A stretch of 64,000 nucleotides of DNA, from NCBI GenBank assembly GCA_007692755.1, contig REBL01000112.1, positions 52,353 through 116,352 on the forward strand, read 5' to 3'. Shown here in pieces: positions 8,601 through 16,249 of this stretch; positions within the stretch are counted from its first letter, which is position 1; each line of letters starts with the position of its first letter. The position numbers and the translations under genes were made by a program. Origin of the DNA: Nodularia sp. (in: cyanobacteria) (GTDB lineage Bacteria; Cyanobacteriota; Cyanobacteriia; Cyanobacteriales; Nostocaceae). The notes beneath the pieces were generated by a model. That model was given only the letters and a program-made list of their open reading frames with translations. It did no database searches and was not told the origin of the DNA.

Positions 8601-8958
8601 CCGCATTATCTCGCCTAACTTTAGTTTTACCTTCTGCTTCTCGCTGTTGGTCGATTTCATCAAAGAATTTACCTCCTTTAGCCGTGACACCAATGGCTAT
8701 CTTTAGCAAGTTTGGTAAAACATACTCGGCAAAATCTGCCATTACTTGATCATCAGGATTTTGAGATTCAATTGCTTCTCGCAATAGTTTGAGTGTGAGT
8801 AATTCGCCTTCAGTTTCAATAGTGCGGTCTGAAGAATCACCATCAAATCCAAAGTCTTGATTTAAGAAATCATCTTCTAATTCTTCCGACTGTTCATTAT
8901 TACTGTCAAATAAAGATAGTTGTTGATTGTCTTCAATAGGTTTTGTTTTTTTACTCAT
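5659..8958 (-). CDS. cas10d: Type I-D large subunit Cas10d (Csc3) with HD nuclease domain
   Basis: Cas10d is the I-D signature protein: the large effector subunit that also carries the HD nuclease usually found on Cas3. The 1099-aa protein has His127 in SLNTHLLNG and the HD pair His168-Asp169 in GFILHDFEKFP, matching the N-terminal HD nuclease. I find no GGDD motif in the palm region, so it should not make cyclic oligoadenylates; this is normal for I-D. The N-terminal 50 residues are acidic and low in complexity. Its ATG at 8958 overlaps the hepT stop by 8 bp, so its translation is coupled to the toxin gene. Confidence 0.95.
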   Translation of the reverse strand: MSKKTKPIEDNQQLSLFDSNNEQSEELEDDFLNQDFGFDGDSSDRTIETEGELLTLKLLREAIESQNPDDQVMADFAEYVLPNLLKIAIGVTAKGGKFFDEIDQQREAEGKTKVRRDNAADQSLNTHLLNGLFPANLIEKRLEKLNTTVRRVVKERERRLVIAGFILHDFEKFPDAPEDCRKLPLTEHRQIIDQKVRQLGLDKFINPDNSEAYREYLDDLLCMAYNAQRRWDTNWNFSEFGLNPVLKDRTLRSLSDLTCLADSLASIVKHPQDAENTRLQEIIHNLSDGQLKFTYHSIAENRGFLTNVVNNALMEAHTSINTEENTYYEILLYLPTGVIYLAHRDAPKISRKGLSDRVINTIKKLCANQLQLRKVGFSRGNIGMKYADYYNLFLDIKGLMQFTVDAVPSKVKTSKAGDKGTNLAKFQRKGVLDPNIDIDFPEDIRIDHLAELGALITGKFWKEYLDRVKAVIKKNKELPPIPTINLTEVAIDFLNLSEYRSEINALQQLKDTGGIAYDWYFIATQYLKLHPGQENVREICQSLVNQWIEVIEPIINQYTLPDEWKDLKDWCDRVIMLPNETQQKSATEQAEIFFKELKNYNAAKKSSRGRQLICSISHSAYTVTEQMESAVLFTPQVYTNKQHLGGSNAKRNISSIAAIEMMLRQILMNQTQAVGKKFEDGKYRYLYFYPTYYFTPETNKFLQKAYNGIAQTRFDTSVRNHFISKDLQANLARENYQSVDSFLIDENLQADKDRTFKLSYPEDQPLTFYFMALPPGRDSTDTESWVMPTWLAFAFPMILDVKTVVSESPIPPFNDGAEFEESVFLDSAPHAFRALVKRDRFRLDYILEGWQENGIQYPAPLNVLTAAYAIHLDVNARQGKTGYDANWGRFTELAKDFETSSLYVFAYLNRWVRNQGVETARIEKIRLYVYHFYPCFDPYVKYDKNMEQLIVGEESSLNHPKKLTDLYRRFYRANKRYNPKSNAVLKPIDIAAETILKAESSVFQGETLVAAVAAEVFKLMDRVHSSTAEGRWVMSKREEERQAVLEFAKYFVQEVFEKSFAGDRARLAGRQLNLIRDTCEFLYRLEDDKENAEKLVETE

Positions 8959-9394
8959 TATCTACATCCAATGAAATTAAATAAGTATTTATTTCTCGCA
9001 CGTAAAGCGGATATTGTCTTAATGCGAAACTAATTGATTTAAAAACTTCTTTTGGATCTATATCATCATATTCATGAACTAGCCGATTTCTTAATCCTCC
9101 TGATGGTGCTAATTGTGCTGCTAATTCGGTTGAAATGACACCATATTTACCAAGTTCAATAAAAGCCTCAAAGTTAGTTGGCGATTTTCCAGGATTTAGC
9201 TTTGACAATATATGGTCATTGATATCTATCGCTGCTTGAGTCATTAATTGTAAAAGTCTTTCAATAATTAGTTGAGTATCAAAGCTATTTAGGTAATCAT
9301 CCCAACTAATCGCCTCGAATCTTTTCAAGTTCTCCAGGTAACGAACAATAAACTCTAATCGAGTTGTAATAATTACAGTATCTATATTTTTCAT
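8951..9394 (-). CDS. hepT: HEPN-family RNase toxin HepT
   Basis: The protein has the HEPN active-site motif R-X4-H-X-Y (RNRLVHEY) in a small all-helical fold. I start it at ATG 9394 (MKNIDTVI): this overlaps the mntA stop as ATGA, and it puts the motif tyrosine at residue 109. That agrees, as I recall it, with Tyr109 of the Aphanizomenon flos-aquae HepT, which is di-AMPylated by its MntA antitoxin and whose free form trims tRNA 3' ends. An upstream start at 9403 would add three residues. The gene overlaps cas10d by 8 bp. All catalytic residues are present, so the toxin is probably functional. Confidence 0.92.
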   Translation of the reverse strand: MKNIDTVIITTRLEFIVRYLENLKRFEAISWDDYLNSFDTQLIIERLLQLMTQAAIDINDHILSKLNPGKSPTNFEAFIELGKYGVISTELAAQLAPSGGLRNRLVHEYDDIDPKEVFKSISFALRQYPLYVREINTYLISLDVDNE

Positions 9395-9843
9395 ACACCC
9401 CATCTTGCTAGAAACTGTTCAATGTTTTTGCGTTTGGTATGTTCAATTTTTTTGATTTCCGAATTACTCAGCAATACTTTTTGTTTAAATTTTTTAAATT
9501 CTTTCACCTCATTCTCATACAAAACCTGACCATCACGAGCAACAAAATGTGCTATTAATTCTGAACAATGATTAAGTTGTACAATATCAATATGATCAGC
9601 ATTTATTTTCAATACTTCGCCAATCAGCATGGGTAATTCAAACAAACGCCCGATATTATCTTTGATTTCAGCCTGACGCTGTTCTTCATCACACAAAACA
9701 GCAAAATCCCAGTCACTATTGGCGTGTGTGTTACCTGTAGCTCTAGAACCAAACAGGACTAGCATTTTTAAATAAGGTATTTTTTCAGGAAGTTGTAAGG
9801 CTAAGTCTTTAAGTTCTGCAATTGTTCGGGTATTACTTTGCAT
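9391..9843 (-). CDS. mntA: MNT-family nucleotidyltransferase antitoxin MntA
   Basis: This minimal nucleotidyltransferase carries the signature GS-X10-DXD (GSRATGNTHANSDWDFAV), which binds the metal and ATP. Known MntA antitoxins silence HepT by adding AMP to the motif tyrosine. I favour ATG at 9843 (MQSNTRTIAEL) because a GGAG site lies 9 nt upstream; an ATG at 9879 would lengthen it by 12 residues. The stop overlaps the hepT start (ATGA), the usual antitoxin-first order with translational coupling. It lies downstream of cas3 with a gap of about 110-145 bp. Confidence 0.92.
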   Translation of the reverse strand: MQSNTRTIAELKDLALQLPEKIPYLKMLVLFGSRATGNTHANSDWDFAVLCDEEQRQAEIKDNIGRLFELPMLIGEVLKINADHIDIVQLNHCSELIAHFVARDGQVLYENEVKEFKKFKQKVLLSNSEIKKIEHTKRKNIEQFLARWGV

Positions 9844-9987
9844 TTGATTATTCTCCAGTTTTGTAAGTCGATTAACCATATACTAATTTTATAAGTTCCA
9901 ATTTTTATTCAACAATGACTATATTGTGAGTCCATTCAATTTCTCGCACCAATGGTGGGAGTTTTTCATAACTCGTTCATTGAAACG

Positions 9988-12165
9988 TCAAACAACCCAT
10001 ATCTCATCTCCTGTGCTTTTAAAGGTATATGCGAGTGTATCCAGCAGCAATGCAGAGTGACCAAAGGCGATCGCATACGGCGCACTAACATCATGAAAGC
10101 TATACTGATCACTAATGGGATAAATCTGAAAGTGCATCGGTAGCCGTAACCGCATCCGCACCTCAGACACAGGACGGCGAATTACGTAACAAACCAAACC
10201 TTCCTTCTTCAGTCGTTTGTTAATTGCACCAATCCATTGATTGTCAGGTTGCCAAATTTCCACACCAGTCAAAACCTGAACTTTCCAAGCGTCGGCTATT
10301 GGCTGTAAGTCTCCAGGATAGGTAAATTTCCAGTTCAGCCGTTCCTCACGGTAGGAACGCAACTTCATAAATGCTAGACAATGAGCAAATCTACCTTTGG
10401 CTATGGGTTGTCCTGTGCGTTGTGCGGCTTCTTTAAGTGTCCGTACAAATCCCGCCTCTGTCCACATTTCAATTTCTAAATTGCCCAAAATACCTGGTAA
10501 ATCGTAGGTTTTAAACCTATCCGCTTCGTTTTCTTCGGTTAAATCGCATAAACCACATTGCAAAGGACTGGAACCGCGAAAACTAGCCGCATCGTCAGCT
10601 ATCGGATTTCCTGGTTTACCTGACAGTGCTTTCCAGTCTTTCGCCCATCCTGAAACACGTCCGGCTATGGACTTCAGCTTGCTTTCAAATACGTCCTCAC
10701 AGGCTTTTTGAAACTGTTCTCGGCTTTGGGCATACTGTTGTTTAATTGTGCGATCGCTCAATTTATAATACAGCAAAAATGATTGTACAGTCCCCCAACG
10801 GCGATAATAACCGCGAAAATCATTGATTTGTCGATAATTCTCGCTAATTGTATTGTGAAAACATGGACGCTCATAAATACTATTTAGCTCTAAGGGTGGT
10901 GAATCTACCTGAAATAAACGTTCTACCAAAAAGTTAGGCACAAGGGCAAAAGCTGTAAACTTTTCAAACTTAATTATTTCACCATCTTTCTCATAGCCTT
11001 TATGTCTGCCCAATCTTCCCAAACGCTGAATAAAGTTACCTGCATCTGATGACTCAAAAATCAGAAAATTGATTTTGAAATCAACACCTACATCAATTGT
11101 GCTAGTACCAATAACTAAATCAGACATTAGACTTTGCTCTTTTATGCCTTTGCCAGAAAGTCCTGTATTTTCTCCTACTGTTAATTTATAAGGTTTGAAT
11201 ATTTCTTGGAAAAATACTGTCAGCCTTTTGACTGCTGCAATTGAATTGAGAATAATCGCTCCTTTACTACCTGGATACTTTTGGAATTGAGCCAAAATCA
11301 AATCACTGTTTTCTTTTAGCCAAGTTTCTGAAGCTTTAAAAGCAGGTTCTAAAGGAATAAAGTTTAATAATATTTTTCGCGCTACCTGCCGCCAGCCCTG
11401 TTTTTTCAGTTCCTGTCCTTGTTCTTCTGTTTCGGGAAATTGATATTTATTTTGGGCAATAGGATTAATAACTTGACAACGAAATCCAGCCTGTTGTAAC
11501 CTGCCAATTAAATTTGGATCTGGTGTGGCTGAGAGAAATAGAAATTTTTTGCGGCGATTTGTACAGCGAATTAACAACATTGTGTTAATTACACTGGCAA
11601 TTTGAGGAGCAGCAAAAACGTGGAATTCATCGAAAATAAATAAGTCAAAATCTTTATCAATTCTCCCCCATAATTTATCTGGACTATCGCCATGAATTAT
11701 ATAAGCCCCTCGATGCAAGTAGTGGAAAATATCAGGGTTAGTGAGTAATACTTCTCTTTGGCTAGTGAGGGTAGAAATTGCTGCTCCTTTTTTCAATCCT
11801 TCATTTTCGGCATAATTTTCTAAATCAGCCCCACTTAATCTAACTACACGTGGCTCATCTTCTGGCTGAAATTGTGCAATATATCCTTTAATTTGCGTTT
11901 CTTGGTCGCGGGCGAGTTCGTTAGTTGGGTACAGTCCAATGGCGGAAAATTCACCTTGGAGAACTTCTAAATATGCAGCCAAGCTTTTACCATCGCCTGT
12001 CATAGCTGTGTTGAATACTACTTCAATATTTGGATCTCGTAGTGCTTCTAATGTTGCTAATTGATGCCAAGAAAGCGACCAATTTTTAGGTAATTTCACT
12101 CCGTCAGGTGTGGGGACGGTTTGAGAATAAACAGGCTTGAGTGTAATTTTGTATTCTTCGGACAT
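9988..12165 (-). CDS. cas3: Type I-D CRISPR helicase Cas3 (Cas3d, no HD domain)
   Basis: An SF2 helicase of about 725 aa. Visible motifs are Walker A (MTGDGKS), the Walker B box DEFH (LFIFDEFHVF, in place of DEAH), motif III (FLSATPD) and motif VI (QRLGRLGRHKGY). There is no HD nuclease domain, in agreement with I-D systems where Cas10d carries it. I start at ATG 12165 (MSEEYKITLK); the longer frame to 12231 runs into the shared promoter region. It is the first gene of the operon and diverges from the WYL regulator. Confidence 0.93.
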   Translation of the reverse strand: MSEEYKITLKPVYSQTVPTPDGVKLPKNWSLSWHQLATLEALRDPNIEVVFNTAMTGDGKSLAAYLEVLQGEFSAIGLYPTNELARDQETQIKGYIAQFQPEDEPRVVRLSGADLENYAENEGLKKGAAISTLTSQREVLLTNPDIFHYLHRGAYIIHGDSPDKLWGRIDKDFDLFIFDEFHVFAAPQIASVINTMLLIRCTNRRKKFLFLSATPDPNLIGRLQQAGFRCQVINPIAQNKYQFPETEEQGQELKKQGWRQVARKILLNFIPLEPAFKASETWLKENSDLILAQFQKYPGSKGAIILNSIAAVKRLTVFFQEIFKPYKLTVGENTGLSGKGIKEQSLMSDLVIGTSTIDVGVDFKINFLIFESSDAGNFIQRLGRLGRHKGYEKDGEIIKFEKFTAFALVPNFLVERLFQVDSPPLELNSIYERPCFHNTISENYRQINDFRGYYRRWGTVQSFLLYYKLSDRTIKQQYAQSREQFQKACEDVFESKLKSIAGRVSGWAKDWKALSGKPGNPIADDAASFRGSSPLQCGLCDLTEENEADRFKTYDLPGILGNLEIEMWTEAGFVRTLKEAAQRTGQPIAKGRFAHCLAFMKLRSYREERLNWKFTYPGDLQPIADAWKVQVLTGVEIWQPDNQWIGAINKRLKKEGLVCYVIRRPVSEVRMRLRLPMHFQIYPISDQYSFHDVSAPYAIAFGHSALLLDTLAYTFKSTGDEIWVV

Positions 12166-12262
12166 AAACTTAAATAGTGTCCGTAACTGGTTGTTACTTC
12201 TTATATTGCCATGCAAAATAAAGATTGGCAAGATATACCCGTATAAAAGTGTCCGTATAAAT
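12166..12262. promoter_or_regulatory. Divergent cas3 / WYL-regulator promoter region with repeated motifs
   Basis: This 97-bp region separates two divergent start codons. The 10-mer AGTGTCCGTA occurs twice on the plus strand, at 12176-12185 (about 10 nt from the cas3 start) and at 12248-12257 (just before the WYL start at 12263). The second copy overlaps a further direct repeat, CCGTATAA at 12239-12246 and 12254-12261. Such placement at both gene starts suggests an operator for the adjacent regulator. I cannot assign -35/-10 boxes with certainty. Confidence 0.5.
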
Positions 12263-13129
12263 ATGAGTCGGAAAGGTCAGTCTATAACTCTCTCTATTTC
12301 AGAACGCGATAAGGCGGAACTAGAAGCGATCGCCTTACAATTTGGTATGATGTGGGGCGATCGCCCGAATATCTCGAAACTGGTAGAAGCGATCGCTCAA
12401 AGAAAGCTACTTATCGGTAATAATAATGATTGGACAGAAGCCCGTATTAGAGCATTACACCGATGTATTGATGCGTTAACCGACATTGGACAAATAGAAC
12501 AAGCCCAAATTATTGCTAACTTGCTTCTCGAACGCAGCGAATTATCAATCCCACTGCGAAGCGAAATTGAAAGCTTTCTAGAAAATCTTCCCCCACCTTG
12601 GCGCTTACAAATAGATAACTATATTCTGCGAAACCAACCGTTTCAGCTTTCCTATCAAGATCCAGCCGGGCGTATATTTAATTTTACCGTCCGTTATGCC
12701 ATAGTTAATCCCCACGAAAAGCGGGAATATCTTGATTGCTGGTGTGAAGAAACAGAAGGAAACTTTGATATACCCGAACTCATTCACAACTGGTGCTTGC
12801 GTTTAGACAGAATTACAGATGCGGCTGTGATTTCTATTCCTGGGGAATGGCGTTCTCACTTAGATGAGATAGAGGTGGAAATGCACATATTTGGTGGCTT
12901 GGCTTTTGGCTATAAAGCGAAACCAGAAGACAATATCAATGAATGGCTACCAGATAAACCCAAAGTGCGGCGAGTTATCAGGCGGGTATCCAGTACCTTT
13001 TGGTTTAGCCGTGAAGTGATGCAATATGCGCCAGACTGTGTAGTGATTATGCCAGAAAATGTGCGCGATCGCCTGAAACAGAAACTTCTCACTTTATGCC
13101 AGTTATACGATATCGAAACCAGGAGTTAA
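12263..13129 (+). CDS. WYL-domain transcriptional regulator of the I-D CRISPR locus
   Basis: The 288-aa protein has a ribbon-helix-helix-like N-terminus (SITLSISERDKAELEAIAL) and a C-terminal WYL-type sensor region starting around FQLSYQDPAGRIF. The start ATG 12263 is chosen because the RHH begins there; a longer frame to 12137 would read back into cas3. It is transcribed away from the cas operon. WYL proteins next to cyanobacterial I-D loci are known; Sll7009 of Synechocystis 6803 is reported to lower crRNA levels of its I-D locus. Three HIP1 octamers fall within 70 bp of the 5' coding part. Confidence 0.88.
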   Translation: MSRKGQSITLSISERDKAELEAIALQFGMMWGDRPNISKLVEAIAQRKLLIGNNNDWTEARIRALHRCIDALTDIGQIEQAQIIANLLLERSELSIPLRSEIESFLENLPPPWRLQIDNYILRNQPFQLSYQDPAGRIFNFTVRYAIVNPHEKREYLDCWCEETEGNFDIPELIHNWCLRLDRITDAAVISIPGEWRSHLDEIEVEMHIFGGLAFGYKAKPEDNINEWLPDKPKVRRVIRRVSSTFWFSREVMQYAPDCVVIMPENVRDRLKQKLLTLCQLYDIETRS

Positions 13130-13131
13130 GC

Positions 13132-13160
13132 CTTGTGGAGTAGGCATCTTGCCTGCTCTA
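13132..13160. repeat. Dispersed extragenic palindrome (TAGGCATCTTGCCTG type)
   Basis: Degenerate copy of the CTTGTGG...GGGCATCTTGCCC repeat, placed directly after the stop codon of the WYL regulator gene. See the copies at 3671, 26696 and 48102. Confidence 0.7.
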
Positions 13161-13172
13161 TTAATTATTTAG

Positions 13173-13553
13173 TTAATATTCCTGAATGACAAAAACTTGC
13201 TGACTAGATTTAGGTTGATTCTGCTTTTTAACTCTAATCAGACGATTTTTCATATCTTCTGTTTGTTGCAGATAAGCGTATAAAGCTTGTATTTGTCCTT
13301 TGTAGTCCCTATCAGTTTTACAAATAATCATGCCCTGATGAGGAATACCATTACGATGTAAAGCGATAAAGTCCTCACGGTTGAGGGTAATCACAACTCG
13401 CTGGTTTTCGATTGCAAAGGTGAGAACATCCTCATCCGGTATTCCTTGATTAGCTTGTCCAGCTTCCTGCGAAGTGAGGACATCATAACCATGCTGACGC
13501 AGTTCTAACACCATATCCATTGGAAAGTTCTCATTGGAGTAAAGCTTAAACAT
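13173..13553 (-). CDS. DUF5615 (PIN-like) toxin protein
   Basis: A 126-aa PIN-like protein of the DUF5615 / Mut7-C-like type. It begins MFKLYSNENFP, with the acidic residue and Asn of the first motif (NENFP). It then shows GYDVLTSQEAGQANQGIPDEDVL, the family's T-X6-G-X4-D-X3-L region, and VVITLNREDF (conserved Asp). These are the expected PIN-like active-site acids. I start at ATG 13553, which overlaps the upstream DUF433 stop by 8 bp. It probably acts as an RNase toxin paired with DUF433. Its job here is inferred from the pair. Confidence 0.85.
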   Translation of the reverse strand: MFKLYSNENFPMDMVLELRQHGYDVLTSQEAGQANQGIPDEDVLTFAIENQRVVITLNREDFIALHRNGIPHQGMIICKTDRDYKGQIQALYAYLQQTEDMKNRLIRVKKQNQPKSSQQVFVIQEY

Positions 13554-13872
13554 GATCGTCCTCATTGATAGCAGTCAGCACACAATTTAATTCTTCCTCG
13601 TGCTGTGCGTAGTATGTCCATGCTGCGGTTAAATCATCTTTGGTGAGGGTGGGATAATTACGCAGTAACTCTGCATCATCTGCCCCTTGCTGGCGAAAAG
13701 CTACCAATGTCCACACAGGAATGCGGGTGTTGCGAATGCGTGGTTGTCCACCGCAAACACCTGGAGTTAGTTGAATTGCCATACTGTTGAGGCGTTCTTG
13801 CAGTAAAAGACGTTCCTCCAGAGTCAGTGAGGTAATAATTTGCAGCAGTGAATCGACTAATCGCGTGTTCAT
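13546..13872 (-). CDS. DUF433 antitoxin-like protein
   Basis: This 108-aa protein carries the DUF433 signature TPGVCGGQPRIRNTRIPVW followed by a small helical region (GADDAELLRNYPTLTKDDLTAAWTYY) that resembles a helix-turn-helix. The start is ATG 13872; the open frame to 13884 would need a TTG codon. It precedes and overlaps the DUF5615 gene, the normal antitoxin-toxin order. It probably neutralises the toxin and represses the pair. Confidence 0.87.
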   Translation of the reverse strand: MNTRLVDSLLQIITSLTLEERLLLQERLNSMAIQLTPGVCGGQPRIRNTRIPVWTLVAFRQQGADDAELLRNYPTLTKDDLTAAWTYYAQHEEELNCVLTAINEDDHV

Positions 13873-13892
13873 GGGTTTCTGCAATCCTCTAC

Positions 13893-14756
13893 TTAGCGTA
13901 AAATCTGGTCAATCATGCGGTTGGCTTGAGAAGCATAACCACCACCAAATAAATTAAAGTGATTGAGAATGTGATACAGGTTATACAGGGTTTTTCTCTG
14001 CTCATAACCTGCATCTAAAGGAAACACCTCGTTATAACCTTGGTAAAATCCAGCAGGGAACCCACCGAATAATTCTGTCATAGCAATATCAACTTCTCTG
14101 TCTCCAAAATAGGTTGCTGGATCAAATATCACAGGTTCACCGGACACAGTACACCCAGCATTTCCACCCCATAAATCACCATGTACTAAGGATGGTTGCA
14201 CTTGATGATTAGCCAATAATTCCGGAATAGCTGCAAGTAATTCATCTTGTTTGGGAAAACTCCCACCCCGTCGTCTAGCTAACTGAAACTGATAACTTAG
14301 CCGATGTTGAGTATAAAATTCTGCCCAGTCTGCTGTCCAGGTATTAATTTGGGGTGTGGAACCAATCGTATTATTAATTTGCCATCCAAAACCTTTGCTG
14401 CTGCTGGCTTTGTGCATCGCTGCTAACTTGCGTCCCATTTCGTGGGAAGATTTGCTGTTACTACCTCCCATTTCTAGCCATTCCAACACGATATAGCTAG
14501 AGTTTCCCGTTGTACCCCAGCAAATCGGTTTGGGTACAAGAATGGTATTTGTCGCCAGCATTTCTTTTAAACCCAGCGCCTCAGCTTCAAACATAGCAAC
14601 TTGAGAAGCTTGATTTAGCTTGACAAAGTAAGTCAAGTTACTATCAGAAAGAGCATAACCTTGATTAATACAGCCACCACTCACACTGCGTTTGTGCTGA
14701 GTTTGAAATTTTTCGCCAGTGACTTGGCTGATATGAGTATCAATTTCAGTCCACAT
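13893..14756 (-). CDS. Fructosamine kinase family protein
   Basis: A 287-aa cytoplasmic kinase of the fructosamine-3-kinase / aminoglycoside phosphotransferase fold. The N-terminus MWTEIDTHISQVTG, the catalytic loop LVHGDLWGGNAG (Asp and Asn), the metal-binding FDPATYFGDREVDIAMTEL, and FGGFPAGFYQGYNEVFPLDAGYEQR are all typical. It phosphorylates ketoamines on glycated proteins or small amines so that they break down (deglycation). It starts 75 bp from the M16 peptidase stop and is probably its own unit or part of a minus-strand run. Confidence 0.92.
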   Translation of the reverse strand: MWTEIDTHISQVTGEKFQTQHKRSVSGGCINQGYALSDSNLTYFVKLNQASQVAMFEAEALGLKEMLATNTILVPKPICWGTTGNSSYIVLEWLEMGGSNSKSSHEMGRKLAAMHKASSSKGFGWQINNTIGSTPQINTWTADWAEFYTQHRLSYQFQLARRRGGSFPKQDELLAAIPELLANHQVQPSLVHGDLWGGNAGCTVSGEPVIFDPATYFGDREVDIAMTELFGGFPAGFYQGYNEVFPLDAGYEQRKTLYNLYHILNHFNLFGGGYASQANRMIDQILR

Positions 14757-14803
14757 TTTTCAATTGGGAAATAAGGATGAGGATATTTCTGTATTTTCTC
14801 ATG

Positions 14804-14828
14804 CCCTACTCCCTACTCCCTACTCCCT
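14804..14828. repeat. Tandem heptamer CCCTACT array
   Basis: About three and a half copies of CCCTACT between the M16 peptidase stop and the fructosamine kinase start. It is another cyanobacterial short tandemly repeated sequence. Confidence 0.85.
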
Positions 14829-14831
14829 AAT

Positions 14832-16103
14832 TTAGGGTTTCAATACCACTACACCATAAGCATCTGGAGAAAGATACTGTTTTGCGGCTTGCATTAAGTC
14901 TGTTGCTTCTTGGGATTGAATATGATCTGGGTAATTAAACGCAGGTTCTAAATCTCCTACCATAGATTGATAATAACCGTATAAACCAGCGCGATCGCTT
15001 GGTGTTTCGTTACCAAATATAAACTTGTTGGCTACCCGTCGCCGTATGCGAGCAATTTCTGGTTCTGAGACTAACTCTGTATGTAGTATACGGATATGTT
15101 GAGCGATCGCCTCCTCCACAGCCTGTAAATTTTCCACCGCACATTTAGCAGAAATATAAAACGTTCCTTGTAACTGATTGGTCATATTACTCACACCAAT
15201 GGAAGTCACCAGTCCCCGTTCTTCCCGCAAATCCCGCACCAGTCTAGAAGTCCGTCCATGTGCCAAAACTCCCGCCAAAACATCCAAACCATAAATATCA
15301 TTTAACTGTCCCAACCCTGGAACCCGCCACACCATTACTAAACGTGCTTGTTGAAGACTTTCATCAACAAACTCCCGCCGCACAATTTCTGTAAACGCAG
15401 GTTCAGGATTAACCCCTAACTGTTCACTGCTAACTGTTAACTGTTGACTGTCCTTAAATCCCTCAGCCACAGTTGCAATTAACTCTTCCACAGGTAAATT
15501 ACCCACAGCGACAGCCGTAATTGACTGGGGTTGATACCAAGTACGATGAAAATCGCGCATTTGCTGGGCTTTAAGTTGAGAAATTACCGCTTCTGGCCCC
15601 AACACTGGACGGCGATAGGGTAACTGTTCAAAAGCCGTCTCCATTGACCTTCTAAACGTCCTGCGCCGGGGGTTATCTTCCGAACGGCGAATTTCTTCCA
15701 AAACTACCAAACGTTCCCGTTCAAAGGCATCATCAGGGATGAGAGCGTTACGTACTACATCTATTTGCAGTGGGGCGAGGGCGGCAAAATCCTTGGGAGC
15801 CGTATTTATATAGTATTGAGTATAGTCTTGGCTCGTAGCGGCATTAGTCACAGCACCCCGTTCTTCAATGTGACGTTCAAACTCACCGCTTGCTAAACGC
15901 TCGGTTCCTTTAAAAATCATGTGTTCTAAAAAATGAGCCATGCCATTAATAGCATCAGATTCCACAGCCGAACCAACTTTAATCCACAAGCTGAGATTCA
16001 CCGCTTCCACTGGCATTTGTTCGGCAACTATAGTCAAGCCATTGGGTAATTTATGCAGAGTTGGGGCATTTATCCGAGGAAATTTAAGCAGGGTTGAGGT
16101 CAT
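14832..16103 (-). CDS. M16 family zinc peptidase
   Basis: The 423-aa protein has the inverted zinc motif HXXEH (HFLEHMIFKGT; His57, Glu60, His61) and the distal Glu region downstream. The N-terminal catalytic half and the C-terminal structural half (with the GRTSRLVRDLREERGL segment) are both present, so it is a single-chain peptidase of the processing-peptidase/PqqL-like type. It has no clear signal peptide and is probably cytoplasmic or needs a partner. The true substrate is unknown. An embedded stretch around 15420-15450 (GTTAACTGTTAACTG-like) is a small repeat inside the coding frame. Confidence 0.92.
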   Translation of the reverse strand: MTSTLLKFPRINAPTLHKLPNGLTIVAEQMPVEAVNLSLWIKVGSAVESDAINGMAHFLEHMIFKGTERLASGEFERHIEERGAVTNAATSQDYTQYYINTAPKDFAALAPLQIDVVRNALIPDDAFERERLVVLEEIRRSEDNPRRRTFRRSMETAFEQLPYRRPVLGPEAVISQLKAQQMRDFHRTWYQPQSITAVAVGNLPVEELIATVAEGFKDSQQLTVSSEQLGVNPEPAFTEIVRREFVDESLQQARLVMVWRVPGLGQLNDIYGLDVLAGVLAHGRTSRLVRDLREERGLVTSIGVSNMTNQLQGTFYISAKCAVENLQAVEEAIAQHIRILHTELVSEPEIARIRRRVANKFIFGNETPSDRAGLYGYYQSMVGDLEPAFNYPDHIQSQEATDLMQAAKQYLSPDAYGVVVLKP

Positions 16104-16249
16104 GGGTAGTGGGGAGTGAATAGCTTTGTTATTCCTTTATCTTATCTAGCAATTCAAATCAGCATCTTAGGGTTGTGAATATCACACGGCCTTTTTCTTT
16201 GCAGATAACGTAAAATTATGAGTAGTAATATTAAAAATTGTAAAGGAAA

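Noticed and set aside
9952..10143. A short plus-strand open frame at the 3' end of cas3
   Set aside because: It is antisense to the clearly coding C-terminus of Cas3 and has no start signal.
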